DNA of 64,000 nucleotides from Actinomyces sp. Marseille-P3109. GTDB taxonomy: Bacteria; Actinomycetota; Actinomycetes; Actinomycetales; Actinomycetaceae. The notes under the pieces are model-generated. The model did not search any database. It had not been told where the DNA came from and saw only the letters and a program-made list of their open reading frames with translations. Position 1 is the first letter of the stretch; each line of letters opens with the position of its first letter. The stretch is from the NCBI RefSeq assembly GCF_900323545.1, contig NZ_OOHN01000008.1, forward strand, positions 2,432,459 through 2,496,458, in the 5' to 3' direction. Shown piece after piece: positions 32,583 to 41,870 of the stretch. Both the position numbers and the translations under genes were made by a program.

Positions 32583-35441
32583 ATGAGCACGTCGACCAGT
32601 CGGGCCCGCGTCTCGTCCGGCGCCGCGGCGTCGGATAAGACACCGGGCGAGCAGCTGCGCACCGTCAGCCTCTCCATCGGGGGCATGACCTGCGCCAGCT
32701 GCGTGGCCCGGGTGGAGAAGAAGCTGAACAAGCTCGATGGCGTGAGCGCCTCGGTCAACCTCGCCACCGAGTCGGCCCGGGTCACCGCCCCGGGCACGGT
32801 GAGTGTCGACGACCTCCTTGCCACTGTCGCACGCGCCGGGTACTCCGGCGCCCTGCTGGGCACCGACACGCCGGAGGAGTCGTCGGCCGGCGAGTCGGCG
32901 TCGATGCCGTCGTCGGCATCGGCGTCGGGACCGTCCACGCCGGCCGGTTCGGGCGGCACCGGGCGCAGCACCAAAGGCGGAGGCGGCCGCACGACGCTGT
33001 CCATGGCGGCCGCGGCGGCACCTACCGCGGCGGGCACGCCGGCGGTGCCCTCCGGCGGCCCCGCCGGCAGCGCCGGCGGCGTCCACCCCAGCTCTGCTTC
33101 CACAGCGTCCGCACCGGCCCTGGGCGCCTCGCATGTGGAGCGGGCCGCCGACCTGCGGCTGCGGCTCGTCTACAGCCTCATCCTGTCGGTGCCGATCATG
33201 GCGATCTCCATGGTGCCGGCGCTCCAGATGCCCGGCTGGCAGTGGACAGTGGCGATCATGTCACTGCCGGTGGCGCTCTGGGGGGCGCTGCCCTTCCACC
33301 AGGCGGCCTTCCGGGCGCTGCGCCACGGCGCCTTCACCATGGACACGCTCGTGTCCCTCGGGGTCATCGCGGCGACCGGCTGGAGCCTGTGGGCGCTGGT
33401 GCTCGGCGGGGCCGGGCACATCGGCATGCGGATGAGCATGGAGCTGCTGCCGCGCGCGCAGGGGCACGCCGCCCACATGTACTTCGAGTCGGCCGCCTGG
33501 GTGACCACCTTCCTCCTGGCGGGCCGCTACGCCGAGGCGCGCGCCAAGTACCGCTCCGGTGACGCCCTGCGCGCCCTGCTCGAGCTGGGCGCCAAGGAGG
33601 TCACCCGGGTGGTCCTCACCTCGCCGTCGGGCAGCCGCGACGCCATCGACGTCCTGAACGAGGACGGCTCGCCCCGCGCGGAGGCCACCCGCACCGAGGA
33701 GCGCATCAGCATCGAGGACCTGGCAGCCGGGGACCTGTTCCTCGTGCGGCCGGGCGAGAAGGTGGCCACCGACGGCGTCGTCGTCGAGGGCCGCTCGGCC
33801 GTGGACGCCTCCCTGCTCACCGGCGAGTCCGTGCCCACCGAGGTGGAGGCCGGGCAGGCCGTCACCGGGGCGACCGTCAACACCTCCGGCGCGCTGCTGG
33901 TGCGGGCCACGGCCGTGGGCGAGGGGACGATGCTGGCCCGGATCGGCCAGATGGTGACGGCCGCGCAGGCGGGCAAGGCGCCGGTCCAGCGCCTGGCGGA
34001 CCGGGTCTCGGGAGTGTTCGTGCCGATCGTCCTGGTGCTGTCGGCCGCGACCCTGGCGGGCTGGCTGCTCACCGGGCACAGCCCGCAGGCGGCCTTCACC
34101 GCGGCGGTGGCCGTGCTCGTCATCGCCTGCCCCTGCGCGCTGGGGCTGGCCACGCCGACGGCGCTGCTGGTCGGCTCGGGACGGGCGGCCCAGCTCGGCG
34201 TGGTCATCAAGGGCCCGGAGGTGCTGGAGTCGACGCGGGCGCTGGACACGATGGTCATGGACAAGACCGGGACGGTCACCCAGGGGCGCATGAGCCTGGA
34301 CGTCGAGGCCTGCCGCGAGGTGAACGGAGTTCACGGCCCGTCCCCGGACCAGGCCGCGCAGGCCACGGGGACGGCAGGTGCGCCCTCTGACGACGCGGCC
34401 GCTGACGCGGACTCGGCGTCGTCCGAGGCCCCGGATGCGGTCGGTGCCGGCCCCGACGTGGACGCCGCCGCGGGCGCCAGCGCAGACGTCGCCGCGGGCC
34501 TGTCCCCGCTCGGGGACGAGGTGCTGCGCCTGGCGGGCGCCGTCGAGTCGGCCTCGGAGCACCCGGTGGCCGCGGCGATCACGACGGCCGCCCGCGAGCG
34601 CCTGGGCGTCCTGCCGGCACCTGCCGGCTTCTCCAACCACGAGGGCCGGGGCGTGTCGGGAACCGTGGAGGGCCGCCGGGTGGCGGTGGGCCGGCCGGGT
34701 TGGCTCACCGGCGAGCTGGGCGTCGAGGTTCCCGAGACTCTGCGCTCCGCCGTGGGGGAGGCTCAGGACTCCGGGGCGACCGCCGTCGTCGTCGCAGTCA
34801 GTGAGGCCATCGGTGCGGCCTCGAGCGCCGACGGCGCCGGCGCTGCGGATCCGGACGCGCGGCCGCTGCGGGCGGTGGCGGTCCTCGTGGTGCGCGACAC
34901 GGTGCGGCCCTCCTCGCGGGCGGCGGTGGCTGCGCTGCGCGAGCTGGGGATCCGGCCGGTGCTGCTGACCGGGGACAACGCCCGGGCCGCCGAGCACGTG
35001 GCGGCCCAGGTGGGGATCGACGCCGTCGATGTGCGCGCCGAGGTGCTGCCCGCCGACAAGCGGGACGTCGTCGCCGCGCTGCAGGCCGAGGGTGCGGTCG
35101 TGGGCATGGTGGGCGACGGGGTCAACGACGCCGCGGCCCTGGCCCAGGCCGGGACGCGGGGACTGGGACTCGCCATGGGGTCGGGGGCGGACGTGGCCAT
35201 CGAGGCCGCCGACATCACCCTGGTGCGCACGGACCTGGACGCCGCGGTGGCGGCGGTGCGGGTGTCGCGGGCGACCCTGCGAATCATCCGCCAGAACCTG
35301 TTCTGGGCCTTCGCCTACAACGTGGCCGCGATCCCGCTGGCGGTCGCCGGGCTGCTCAATCCGATGATCGCGGGGGCCGCGATGGCCGCCTCCAGCGTCA
35401 TCGTGGTCACCAACTCCCTGCGCCTGCGCCGCGCCGGCTGA
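32583..35441 (+). CDS. copA: Copper-exporting P1B-type ATPase CopA
   Basis: A 952-residue P1B ATPase. An N-terminal HMA domain carries GGMTCASC (33-40). Eight membrane helices enclose the CPC metal site (ACPCALGL near 515); the phosphorylation motif DKTGT is near 559, with the SEHP motif and GDGVNDA near 843. It should export Cu(I). Two low-complexity inserts enlarge it beyond the usual 750-800 residues: a Ser/Gly/Ala linker between the HMA domain and helix 1 (about residues 98-185) and an Ala/Asp/Ser insert in the nucleotide-binding domain just after DKTGT (about 34320-34500). A hairpin terminator follows. Confidence 0.94.
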   Translation: MSTSTSRARVSSGAAASDKTPGEQLRTVSLSIGGMTCASCVARVEKKLNKLDGVSASVNLATESARVTAPGTVSVDDLLATVARAGYSGALLGTDTPEESSAGESASMPSSASASGPSTPAGSGGTGRSTKGGGGRTTLSMAAAAAPTAAGTPAVPSGGPAGSAGGVHPSSASTASAPALGASHVERAADLRLRLVYSLILSVPIMAISMVPALQMPGWQWTVAIMSLPVALWGALPFHQAAFRALRHGAFTMDTLVSLGVIAATGWSLWALVLGGAGHIGMRMSMELLPRAQGHAAHMYFESAAWVTTFLLAGRYAEARAKYRSGDALRALLELGAKEVTRVVLTSPSGSRDAIDVLNEDGSPRAEATRTEERISIEDLAAGDLFLVRPGEKVATDGVVVEGRSAVDASLLTGESVPTEVEAGQAVTGATVNTSGALLVRATAVGEGTMLARIGQMVTAAQAGKAPVQRLADRVSGVFVPIVLVLSAATLAGWLLTGHSPQAAFTAAVAVLVIACPCALGLATPTALLVGSGRAAQLGVVIKGPEVLESTRALDTMVMDKTGTVTQGRMSLDVEACREVNGVHGPSPDQAAQATGTAGAPSDDAAADADSASSEAPDAVGAGPDVDAAAGASADVAAGLSPLGDEVLRLAGAVESASEHPVAAAITTAARERLGVLPAPAGFSNHEGRGVSGTVEGRRVAVGRPGWLTGELGVEVPETLRSAVGEAQDSGATAVVVAVSEAIGAASSADGAGAADPDARPLRAVAVLVVRDTVRPSSRAAVAALRELGIRPVLLTGDNARAAEHVAAQVGIDAVDVRAEVLPADKRDVVAALQAEGAVVGMVGDGVNDAAALAQAGTRGLGLAMGSGADVAIEAADITLVRTDLDAAVAAVRVSRATLRIIRQNLFWAFAYNVAAIPLAVAGLLNPMIAGAAMAASSVIVVTNSLRLRRAG

Positions 35442-35450
35442 CCGACGGGC

Positions 35451-35495
35451 CAGGGGGCGAGTCGGGACGTCGAGGAGATCCCGACCCGCCCCCTG
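35451..35495 (+). terminator. Hairpin after copA
   Basis: A 17-bp stem with one mismatch (35451-35467 with 35479-35495) and an 11-nt loop starts about 10 nt after the copA stop. Two further hairpins follow: CGAGAACCG / CGGTTCTCG at 35523-35549 and GAGCCGG / CCGGCTC near 35564. No T-run is present, as is common in high-G+C actinobacteria. Confidence 0.65.
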
Positions 35496-35625
35496 ACCGG
35501 GTCCTCATGCGATCAAGCGCCCGGCGAGAACCGCTGACACCACGGTTCTCGACGCCGAGCTCTTGAGCCGGTCATGCCGGCTCAGTGCAGTGGACCTCAG
35601 GGGGCGCAGAGCTACGGGGAAGCCC

Positions 35626-36627
35626 TCACCCCGCCTTGGTCAGGTGGGCGATGACGCCATCGATGTCCTGCTGCAGCCGCTCCGGGCGCACAATGTGACC
35701 CCCCGCGTCCTCATGACGCTCGTGAGGAATGCCGGCGGCCTCCAGGGCACCGCCGAAGGTCCTCTGGGTCGGCAGGACATGATTCTCGTTCGGGTCGACG
35801 GGATCCGTTCCGCAGACGAGGAAGATGCGCTTGCCCCGGTAGCTCTCGATGTGCTCCATGGGGTTGTCCGCGCTCACACGGGCCTCGTCCCACGGGGCCC
35901 CGTAGACCATGCCGCCCCCGAGCTCGACCATCGAGGTCAGATTCGCCCAGTGAGTGATCGCGGCGCCATCCGTTCCGCGCAGGTCCGCGGGCCCCGAGTG
36001 GCAGGAGACGGAGGCGAAGTGCCCGTAGTACTTGGCCGTGTACTTCAGGGCCCCGAGGCCTCCCATGGAGAACCCGGAGACGGCGCGCCCCGCGGGCTCC
36101 GCGATGGTGCTGAAGGTGGCGTCCACCCAGGGGACGAGCTCGCCCATGTGGAAGGTCTCCCAATTGCGCGGCCCCACATTGGAGCTCACCGGGTTGGAGT
36201 ACCAGCCGGCGGTTCCTCCATCGGGCATGACGACGATGAGCTCGCGGCCCACGGTGTAGTCCCGGATGCCCAGCTTGTCGAAGATCATGAAGTTGTTGTC
36301 GCCGCCTCCTCCGTGAAGGAGGTAAAGCACCGGGTAGCGGCGCGCGGGGTTGTACCCGTCGGGCAGCAGCACATTGACGGCCGGGTTCCAGCCGATCGAC
36401 GGCGTGGAGAACCGGTAGTACTGCATACGGCCGCCGTCCTGGTGCTCGACGACGCTCAGGCCCGCGGCCCGGGCGGGAGCCGCACCGGCCACGGATGCGC
36501 CGGCGCCCACGGCGGCGAGTGCAGCGACCCCGCCCACCCCCTTGAGCATGCTGCGTCGGTCGATCCCCCGGCGGGCCGGAGGGCGAGGCGGATCCAGGGT
36601 CATCGGGTGGTCAGGTTTCTGAATCAT
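35626..36627 (-). CDS. Tat-exported esterase (alpha/beta-hydrolase, antigen-85/Fes-like)
   Basis: A 333-residue secreted alpha/beta-hydrolase. The N-terminus has a twin-arginine signal (DRRSMLKG at 23-30) followed by an Ala/Gly-rich hydrophobic stretch and an APARAA cleavage region. The mature part resembles the esterase-D/antigen-85 group: YPVLYLLHGGGGDNNF (oxyanion region), nucleophile elbow GFSMGG near 184, and a His in the C-terminal GGHIVRPERL. The substrate is unknown; feruloyl, acyl or siderophore esters are all possible. ATG 36627 has AAGGAG about 11 nt upstream. It diverges from the Met/Cys leader peptide across a 260-bp gap. Confidence 0.82.
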   Translation of the reverse strand: MIQKPDHPMTLDPPRPPARRGIDRRSMLKGVGGVAALAAVGAGASVAGAAPARAAGLSVVEHQDGGRMQYYRFSTPSIGWNPAVNVLLPDGYNPARRYPVLYLLHGGGGDNNFMIFDKLGIRDYTVGRELIVVMPDGGTAGWYSNPVSSNVGPRNWETFHMGELVPWVDATFSTIAEPAGRAVSGFSMGGLGALKYTAKYYGHFASVSCHSGPADLRGTDGAAITHWANLTSMVELGGGMVYGAPWDEARVSADNPMEHIESYRGKRIFLVCGTDPVDPNENHVLPTQRTFGGALEAAGIPHERHEDAGGHIVRPERLQQDIDGVIAHLTKAG

Positions 36628-36748
36628 GGGATGTACAGCTCCTTGCCGCGTCGATGATGGTGAAGAAAGGGGGTCCCTCCCCCCAGGCCGCCTCCACTGG
36701 ATCATGGCTGCGGCGTTCGTCGCGAGCCTGGCATGGCGGTCGCGACCA

Positions 36749-36773
36749 ACACCGATACTATCGTTATTAATCG
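36749..36773. promoter_or_regulatory. A/T-rich palindromic site in a divergent intergenic region
   Basis: Inside an unusually A/T-rich patch (36745-36790) lie the palindrome CGATACTATCG (36751-36761) and an outer ACCGAT / ATCGGT dyad (36749-36773). It sits between the esterase gene and the sulfur amino acid genes and could be an operator for either. The regulator is unknown. Confidence 0.35.
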
Positions 36774-36887
36774 GTGGAAAATATAGATGAGGCTCCCCGT
36801 CTTGACATGCGTCGCCCGGCAGGACGAGATCACGGCGCCGACCAGCGAGGTGGCGCCGGCGGCGGCGCGCCCGCTATGCTCGTCGCC

Positions 36888-36962
36888 ATGACGACTCCTC
36901 TGACCCAGGCCCGCACGATGATGGTGCGTCCTCTTGGCGAGGGTCGAATGTGCATGCGCTGA
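36888..36962 (+). CDS. Met/Cys-rich leader peptide (putative attenuator)
   Basis: A 24-residue frame ending RMCMR and containing an inner MM pair: 5 Met, including the start, plus 1 Cys in 24 residues. A TATGCT box (36875-36880) ends 7 nt before the ATG, so the peptide would be the very 5' end of a leaderless mRNA. A 7-bp hairpin, GACAGCG / CGCTGTC (36961-36982), begins inside the stop codon. The next genes encode PLP enzymes of Met/Cys metabolism. Ribosome stalling at the terminal Met-Cys-Met codons when charged tRNA is scarce could alter folding of the leader, as in other actinobacterial Cys attenuators. The role is inferred. Confidence 0.6.
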   Translation: MTTPLTQARTMMVRPLGEGRMCMR

Positions 36963-36982
36963 CAGCGCCAGCCGTCGCTGTC
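36961..36982 (+). promoter_or_regulatory. Hairpin overlapping the leader-peptide stop
   Basis: A GACAGCG / CGCTGTC stem with an 8-nt loop overlaps the TGA of the leader peptide. A G+C-rich hairpin CGGCCGGC / GCCGGCCG follows at 37084-37105. The pair could be alternative structures in an attenuation switch. Confidence 0.4.
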
Positions 36983-36994
36983 TGACACGTAACG

Positions 36995-38566
36995 GTGAGA
37001 GTCCGAGCCGCGTCACACCGGTTCGTCGCACTCCGCGGAGGCCCCGCTGGCCCCGTGTTCATCCCTCCAGCACCCCGCCACCTCGGCCGGCCCGCGCGCC
37101 GGCCGCCCCGGAAACGCACCGCATCGACGTGCCGCGCAGGCGTCCTGCGCCGCCGCCCGTCGCCGCGTCCGGGGACCCGAGAGGACCTCCACCATGCCCG
37201 CCCACCTCACCCCTGTCCCGGCCTGTCAGGCCTCACGCCGACCCCAGTACCATCCTCGGCCGTCTCCTCCCCCGCGGCCGCCTTCTCACCGGCCGGCCAC
37301 TCCCCCTTCTCCACCTGCCCCGCCGTCGACCCCGCCTCCTTCGACGTCGTCCCCGACCGCCGCGGCACGGCCAGCCTCAAGTGGGACTTCGCCGTCGAGC
37401 GCGGCCGCCCCGAGGGCGTCCTGCCCCTGTGGGTCGCAGACATGGACCACACCACCGCACCCGCCGTCACCAGCGCCCTGCTGTGGCGCACCCGCCACGG
37501 CATCTTCGGCTACTCCGAGCCCGACGACGCCTACCACGCCGCCCTGACCGGCTGGTTCTCCCGCCGCTACGGCTGGCAGGTGGAGGCGGCCTGGAACACC
37601 GTGACTCCCGGCGTCGTCCCGGCCCTCGCCCTGGCCGTGCGCGCCCTGACCGCCCCGGGCGAGGCGGTCCTCATCGAGGAGCCCGTCTACTACCCCTTCC
37701 GGGAGGTCGTCGAGGACAACGGGCGCACCGTAGCCTCCGTCCCGCTGGTGCGCGACGCCGACGGCCTCTACCGGCGTGACCTGGCCGCCCTGGAGGCCAC
37801 CATCGAGGCCACCGGCTCACGCCTGCTGCTCCTGTGCAACCCGCACAACCCGGTCGGCCGGGTCTGGAGCCGGGGCGAGCTCGCCGCCCTGGACGAGGTG
37901 GCGGCCCGCCACGGCGTCGTCGTCGTGGCTGATGAGATCCACGCCGACCTGGCCCTGCCGGGCCTGACCACCACCCCCTTCGCCTCCCTGAGCGAGGAGG
38001 CCGCCGCGCGCACGATCACCTGCACCTCGCCGTCGAAGTCCTTCAACCTGGCGGGCCTGCAGGTCGCCAACATCCTCATCGCCGATGCGCGCCTGCGCGA
38101 GGCCTTCCGCCGCGAGCTCGCCACCACCGGCTACTCCCAGCCCAACGTCCTGGGCCTGACCGCCTGCCAGGCCGCCTACGAGGGCGGCGAGGCCTGGCTC
38201 GACGCGCTGCGCGAGCACATCGCGGCCGCCCGGGCGCACGTCGAGGCGCGCCTGGCGCGGATTAGGGGGATTGAGGCGGCGCCCTGCGAGGGCACCTACC
38301 TGCTGTGGCTGGACTGCTCGGGCTTCCTGGAGGCCGCCGGGCTCGAGCCCGATGAGCTCGACGAGGTCATGCTGCGCGAGGCCGGGCTCTGGCTCGACGA
38401 CGGCCGGATCTTCGGCGCCGGCGGCGAGGGCTTCACCCGCATCAACGTCGCCTGCCCCCGCGCCACGCTCGACGCCGCCCTGGACCGGCTGGAGGCGGCC
38501 GTTACCGCCGTGATCGCTCGCGCCGCCGAGCGATCCGGGCGCGGTCGCGTCGCCCTGTCCGCCTGA
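36995..38566 (+). CDS. MalY/PatB-type C-S lyase (PLP aminotransferase fold I)
   Basis: The open frame is 523 residues, but family similarity begins only near residue 116 with FDVVPDRRGTASLKWDF, the normal N-terminus of MalY/PatB cystathionine beta-lyases. The enzyme body has LPLWVADMD, LCNPHNPVGRVWSRGEL, the PLP lysine in TSPSKSFNLAG near residue 347, and a C-terminal RINVACPRATL segment. It probably cleaves cystathionine to homocysteine or releases sulfide from cysteine. The real start is unresolved: no ATG, GTG or TTG occurs in frame between 37058 and the domain, while the best-placed ATG (37194, with AGGA upstream) is in another frame. The first 110 residues, Pro/Arg-rich, are probably not translated in this form. 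Confidence 0.8.
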   Translation: MRVRAASHRFVALRGGPAGPVFIPPAPRHLGRPARRPPRKRTASTCRAGVLRRRPSPRPGTREDLHHARPPHPCPGLSGLTPTPVPSSAVSSPAAAFSPAGHSPFSTCPAVDPASFDVVPDRRGTASLKWDFAVERGRPEGVLPLWVADMDHTTAPAVTSALLWRTRHGIFGYSEPDDAYHAALTGWFSRRYGWQVEAAWNTVTPGVVPALALAVRALTAPGEAVLIEEPVYYPFREVVEDNGRTVASVPLVRDADGLYRRDLAALEATIEATGSRLLLLCNPHNPVGRVWSRGELAALDEVAARHGVVVVADEIHADLALPGLTTTPFASLSEEAAARTITCTSPSKSFNLAGLQVANILIADARLREAFRRELATTGYSQPNVLGLTACQAAYEGGEAWLDALREHIAAARAHVEARLARIRGIEAAPCEGTYLLWLDCSGFLEAAGLEPDELDEVMLREAGLWLDDGRIFGAGGEGFTRINVACPRATLDAALDRLEAAVTAVIARAAERSGRGRVALSA

Positions 38567-38692
38567 GCCGGTTCGCCCGAACCCCGCCGACCGGATCGGC
38601 TACCCGGCGTCCAGCCACCGATCACCGGCGGCACCGCCACCGCCCCTCAGCCATCATTCCTTCCGCCCCGCCAGCCCGAGGAGAAGCCGCCC

Positions 38693-39901
38693 ATGACCAC
38701 TACGTCCGCACCCCAGCCCACCGGCCGCCCCGAGTGTCCCGAGCCGCTGGCCGCTCGCACCTTCCCCGTCCACCACCACCCAACGTCGTCGGCCCCGGCC
38801 CCGCAGGTCCGCCTGGAGACGCTGCTGGTGCGCTCGGGCACCGGGACCGACCCGGCCACGGGTGCGATCACGACGCCGATCCACCTGTCGACCGCCTACG
38901 GGCACCCGGGTCTGGGCGAGTCGACGGGCTACGACTACACGCGCACGGCCAGCCCCACCCGCGACGTCCTCCAGGACGCCCTGGCCCGCCTGGAGGGAGG
39001 GACGGCCGCCTTCGCCCTGTCCTCGGGGATGGCGGCCCTGGAGCTGGTGACCCGCACGCTGGCGCCGCATGGCAGCCGGATCGTGGCGCTGCGCGACCTG
39101 TACGGCGGCTCCTTCCGCTTCCTGGAGGTTCTGGCGGAGGAGGGCGCCGCACGCGTCGACTTCGTCCTGGGTGTCGAGGGCCTGCGCGAGGCGCTGGCCT
39201 CCCCGGCCGACCTGGTCATCATCGAGACGCCCACGAACCCGATGATGGAGGAGATCCCGATCCCCGAGGCGGTCGAGCTGGCCCACGCGGCCGGGGCGAG
39301 GCTGATCGTGGACAACACCTTCTACACCCCGGTGGTGCAGCGGCCCCTGGAGCTGGGGGCCGACGTCGTCGTCCACTCGGGCACGAAGTACCTCGGCGGG
39401 CACAACGACGTCATGGCGGGCGTGGCGGTGGTGGCCGACGACGCCCTGGCCGAGCGGCTGAACTACCGGCTCAACACGACCGGCGCGACGCTGGGGCCAT
39501 TCGACTGCTTCCTGCTGCTGCGCGGGCTCAAGACCCTGGCGCTGCGCATGGAGCGCCACGAGGCCAACGCCACCGCGATCGCGCAGTTCCTGCGCTCCAG
39601 CCCGCACGTGACGCGGGTGCTCTACCCGGGGCGATCGGGCATGGTGAGCTTCGACCTGGCCGAGTCGGTGGATGTGTCCCGCTTCCTGGAATCGGTGCGG
39701 GTGTTCACCTTCGCCGAGTCCCTGGGTGGCGTGGAGTCGCTGGTGACGTGCCCGTCGGTGCAGACGCACGCGGACGTGCCCGCCGAGGTGCGTGCCTCCT
39801 ACGGGTTGAGCGACCGGCTCATGCGCCTGAGTGTGGGGATCGAGCACGTCGACGACCTCATCGCGGACCTGGCCCAGGCATTCGAGGCCGCCGGCGTCTG
39901 A
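38693..39901 (+). CDS. Trans-sulfuration PLP enzyme (cystathionine gamma-synthase/lyase family)
   Basis: A 402-residue Cys/Met-metabolism PLP enzyme. Visible features: GYDYTRTASPTRDVLQDALA, the PLP phosphate-binding SSGMAALEL, YGGSFRF, ETPTNPMM, and the Schiff-base lysine in HSGTKYLGGHND near residue 231; SLGGVESLVTCP lies near the C-terminus. The family covers cystathionine gamma-synthase, cystathionine lyases and O-acyl-homoserine sulfhydrylases, which cannot be separated by eye. Pairing with a MalY-type lyase 126 nt upstream suggests a MetI/MetC-like route from homoserine ester and cysteine to homocysteine. The first 40 residues are a disordered extension. GAGGAG lies about 11 nt before the ATG. 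Confidence 0.86.
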   Translation: MTTTSAPQPTGRPECPEPLAARTFPVHHHPTSSAPAPQVRLETLLVRSGTGTDPATGAITTPIHLSTAYGHPGLGESTGYDYTRTASPTRDVLQDALARLEGGTAAFALSSGMAALELVTRTLAPHGSRIVALRDLYGGSFRFLEVLAEEGAARVDFVLGVEGLREALASPADLVIIETPTNPMMEEIPIPEAVELAHAAGARLIVDNTFYTPVVQRPLELGADVVVHSGTKYLGGHNDVMAGVAVVADDALAERLNYRLNTTGATLGPFDCFLLLRGLKTLALRMERHEANATAIAQFLRSSPHVTRVLYPGRSGMVSFDLAESVDVSRFLESVRVFTFAESLGGVESLVTCPSVQTHADVPAEVRASYGLSDRLMRLSVGIEHVDDLIADLAQAFEAAGV

Positions 39902-39994
39902 GAGTTCGTTCGAAGCCCGAACTGTCCATAAGGACAGGCAGTGCTGTGCTTCAGGCGGGGGCCATCGGGCTGTGGAAGGACAATGCTCGTTACT

Positions 39995-41764
39995 ATGAGA
40001 CGCCTACGAACCACCTCGCCACCGCACGCCAGCTCTACCCTCACCGTCCTCACCCTGCTCGGCACGCTCACCGCCTGCAGCATGCTCGGTGCGAATATCG
40101 CAGCCGCCGCCAGCCCGCCCGCGCAGGGTTCCCATGAGGCCGGCGTCGTGCTGGACAGCAGTACGAACTCGAACAGCAACGCCGACACATCTCGGGCCAC
40201 CGGCAGCAACAGCTCAAACGGTTCCACGGGATCCACCGGGTCCACGGGGGCGGACGTCCCCAAGGGCCTGGAGTCCTTTTACAACCAGGACCTCACCTGG
40301 ACCGACTGTACCGACGACGCCACCGGGACCGCCTTCCAGTGCGCTACCGTGACCGTTCCCCTGGACTATGACAACCCGCAGGGGCAGACCATTACGGTGG
40401 CCCTCAAGAAGCTGTCCTCGACGAGTTCCTCCCCTCGGGGCTCGGTGTTCCTCAACCCCGGCGGACCCGGGGGAAGCGGTATCTCCGCCATCGAGTCCCA
40501 GGCCGATCTCTACAAGAGCGGCGATCTGTCCGAGGTCCTGGCGAACTACGACGTCATCGGCTTCGACCCTCGCGGCGTCGGCCAGTCCACTCCTATCACC
40601 TGCTGGACCCCCGAGGACGTCCAGGCGATTCTGGCCGGGCAGGCCGAGGTGCCCTTCTCCCCCTTGACGCCGGGCAGCGCCGCCGACATCGTCGCCCAGG
40701 GCTCACGCGAGGCCACGGCCTGCGAGGAGCACACGGAGGTCCCCGAGATCCTCGACCATGCGGACACCCGTTCCGTCGCCCGTGACATGGACGTCATGCG
40801 GGCACTGGTGGGAGACAAGGACCTCAACTACCTCGGCTACTCCTACGGCACCTACCTGGGCGCCGTCTACACCGAGCTCTTCCCCGACAACATCGGACGC
40901 GTCGTCCTGGACAGCGCCATGGACCCCACCATGGCTCGCCAGGATCCGATGGAAGGTGATGCGGCAGCCGGGGAGCAGTCACTGCGCACCTACATCGAGT
41001 CCCAGCAGGGCCAGGCGGGGTTCCCCCTGAGCGGTACGACGGATGAGGCCGTCGCCCAGCTCGCCACCTTCCTCGACGGTCTGGATGCCGATCCGCTGAC
41101 CGTCTCCGGATCCGGAACGCCCCTGAACCGCGCCAAGGCCGTTGACGCGATCGGCAAGCTCGTCACCACATCACCTGACAAGTGGCCGCTGCTCACCGAG
41201 GGACTGACCCAGGCCATGAATGCGCACGACGGCACCGCTCTGAAGGCGAACGCCGACGCCGTCTCCGGCAACAGCGCACCTCCCACGACCGAGAAGCAGG
41301 TGGTCGAGCAGCTCCAAGGCCTCAAGGTCTTCTCGGCCAACCGGTGCCTCGACTTCCCCGACGCCGGGAACGAGTCGAGCTGGGATGCGGCACTGGCCTC
41401 CTACCACCACGACTACCCGGTCTTCCACAGTCTGTTACCCCAGTACGACGCGTTCTGCCACGGCTGGGGGCACACCAGCAGGACCGAGGCGGTCGACGTC
41501 GACACGAAGGCCACGAACCCGGTGCTCATCGTCGGCATCCTGCACGATCCGCAAACGCCCTACCCGTGGTCCCAGACACTGGTGTCGAGGATCCGCAACA
41601 GCCATCTGCTGAGCGTGGACATGTACGGTCACGGCGCTACCGGTCGCAATGCCTGCACGAGCACGAAGGTGAGCGACTTCCTCGTCAACGGGACGCTTCC
41701 CTCTGACGGCGAGGTCTGCGCGGCGGACCCGGAGCCCCAGGCAGGAGGTGGTGAGAAAGGCTGA
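39995..41764 (+). CDS. Secreted tripeptidyl-aminopeptidase-type hydrolase (lipoprotein)
   Basis: A 589-residue exported alpha/beta-hydrolase of the SlpD/TAP family, which removes N-terminal tripeptides. From ATG 39995 the N-terminus is MRRLRTT, a hydrophobic core, and a lipobox-like LTAC, so it is probably a lipoprotein. A Ser/Asn/Thr-rich spacer follows. Catalytic features are the oxyanion-type LNPGGPGGSG near 155, nucleophile elbow LGYSYGTYLG near 283, a late Asp, and His in MYGHGATGRN near 545, followed by the TAP C-terminal region. The frame extends upstream to 39941, but AATGCT ends 7 nt before 39995, matching the local leaderless pattern, and this start gives the best signal peptide. 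Confidence 0.85.
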   Translation: MRRLRTTSPPHASSTLTVLTLLGTLTACSMLGANIAAAASPPAQGSHEAGVVLDSSTNSNSNADTSRATGSNSSNGSTGSTGSTGADVPKGLESFYNQDLTWTDCTDDATGTAFQCATVTVPLDYDNPQGQTITVALKKLSSTSSSPRGSVFLNPGGPGGSGISAIESQADLYKSGDLSEVLANYDVIGFDPRGVGQSTPITCWTPEDVQAILAGQAEVPFSPLTPGSAADIVAQGSREATACEEHTEVPEILDHADTRSVARDMDVMRALVGDKDLNYLGYSYGTYLGAVYTELFPDNIGRVVLDSAMDPTMARQDPMEGDAAAGEQSLRTYIESQQGQAGFPLSGTTDEAVAQLATFLDGLDADPLTVSGSGTPLNRAKAVDAIGKLVTTSPDKWPLLTEGLTQAMNAHDGTALKANADAVSGNSAPPTTEKQVVEQLQGLKVFSANRCLDFPDAGNESSWDAALASYHHDYPVFHSLLPQYDAFCHGWGHTSRTEAVDVDTKATNPVLIVGILHDPQTPYPWSQTLVSRIRNSHLLSVDMYGHGATGRNACTSTKVSDFLVNGTLPSDGEVCAADPEPQAGGGEKG

Positions 41765-41828
41765 CGCGAAGATTCAGCAGCGACTCCGCTGAGCCGCGCC
41801 GTCGGAGCCGGGGAGTGCCGGAAATGGA

Positions 41829-41870
41829 AAACACCCCGGCTCCGACTTTCCAGCCGATGACGGGGTGTTG
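41829..41870 (-). terminator. Hairpin terminator after tRNA-Arg
   Basis: AACACCCCG pairs with CGGGGTGTT around a 22-nt loop, immediately beyond the tRNA CCA end, and TTTT follows on the minus strand. It may also terminate the plus-strand hydrolase gene that ends at 41764. Confidence 0.65.

Noticed and set aside
36984..37020. GGTGAGAGTCCG sequence resembling part of a cobalamin riboswitch
   Set aside because: The rest of the conserved core (the GCCACTG box and the pairing around it) is not recognisable, so the resemblance is probably chance.
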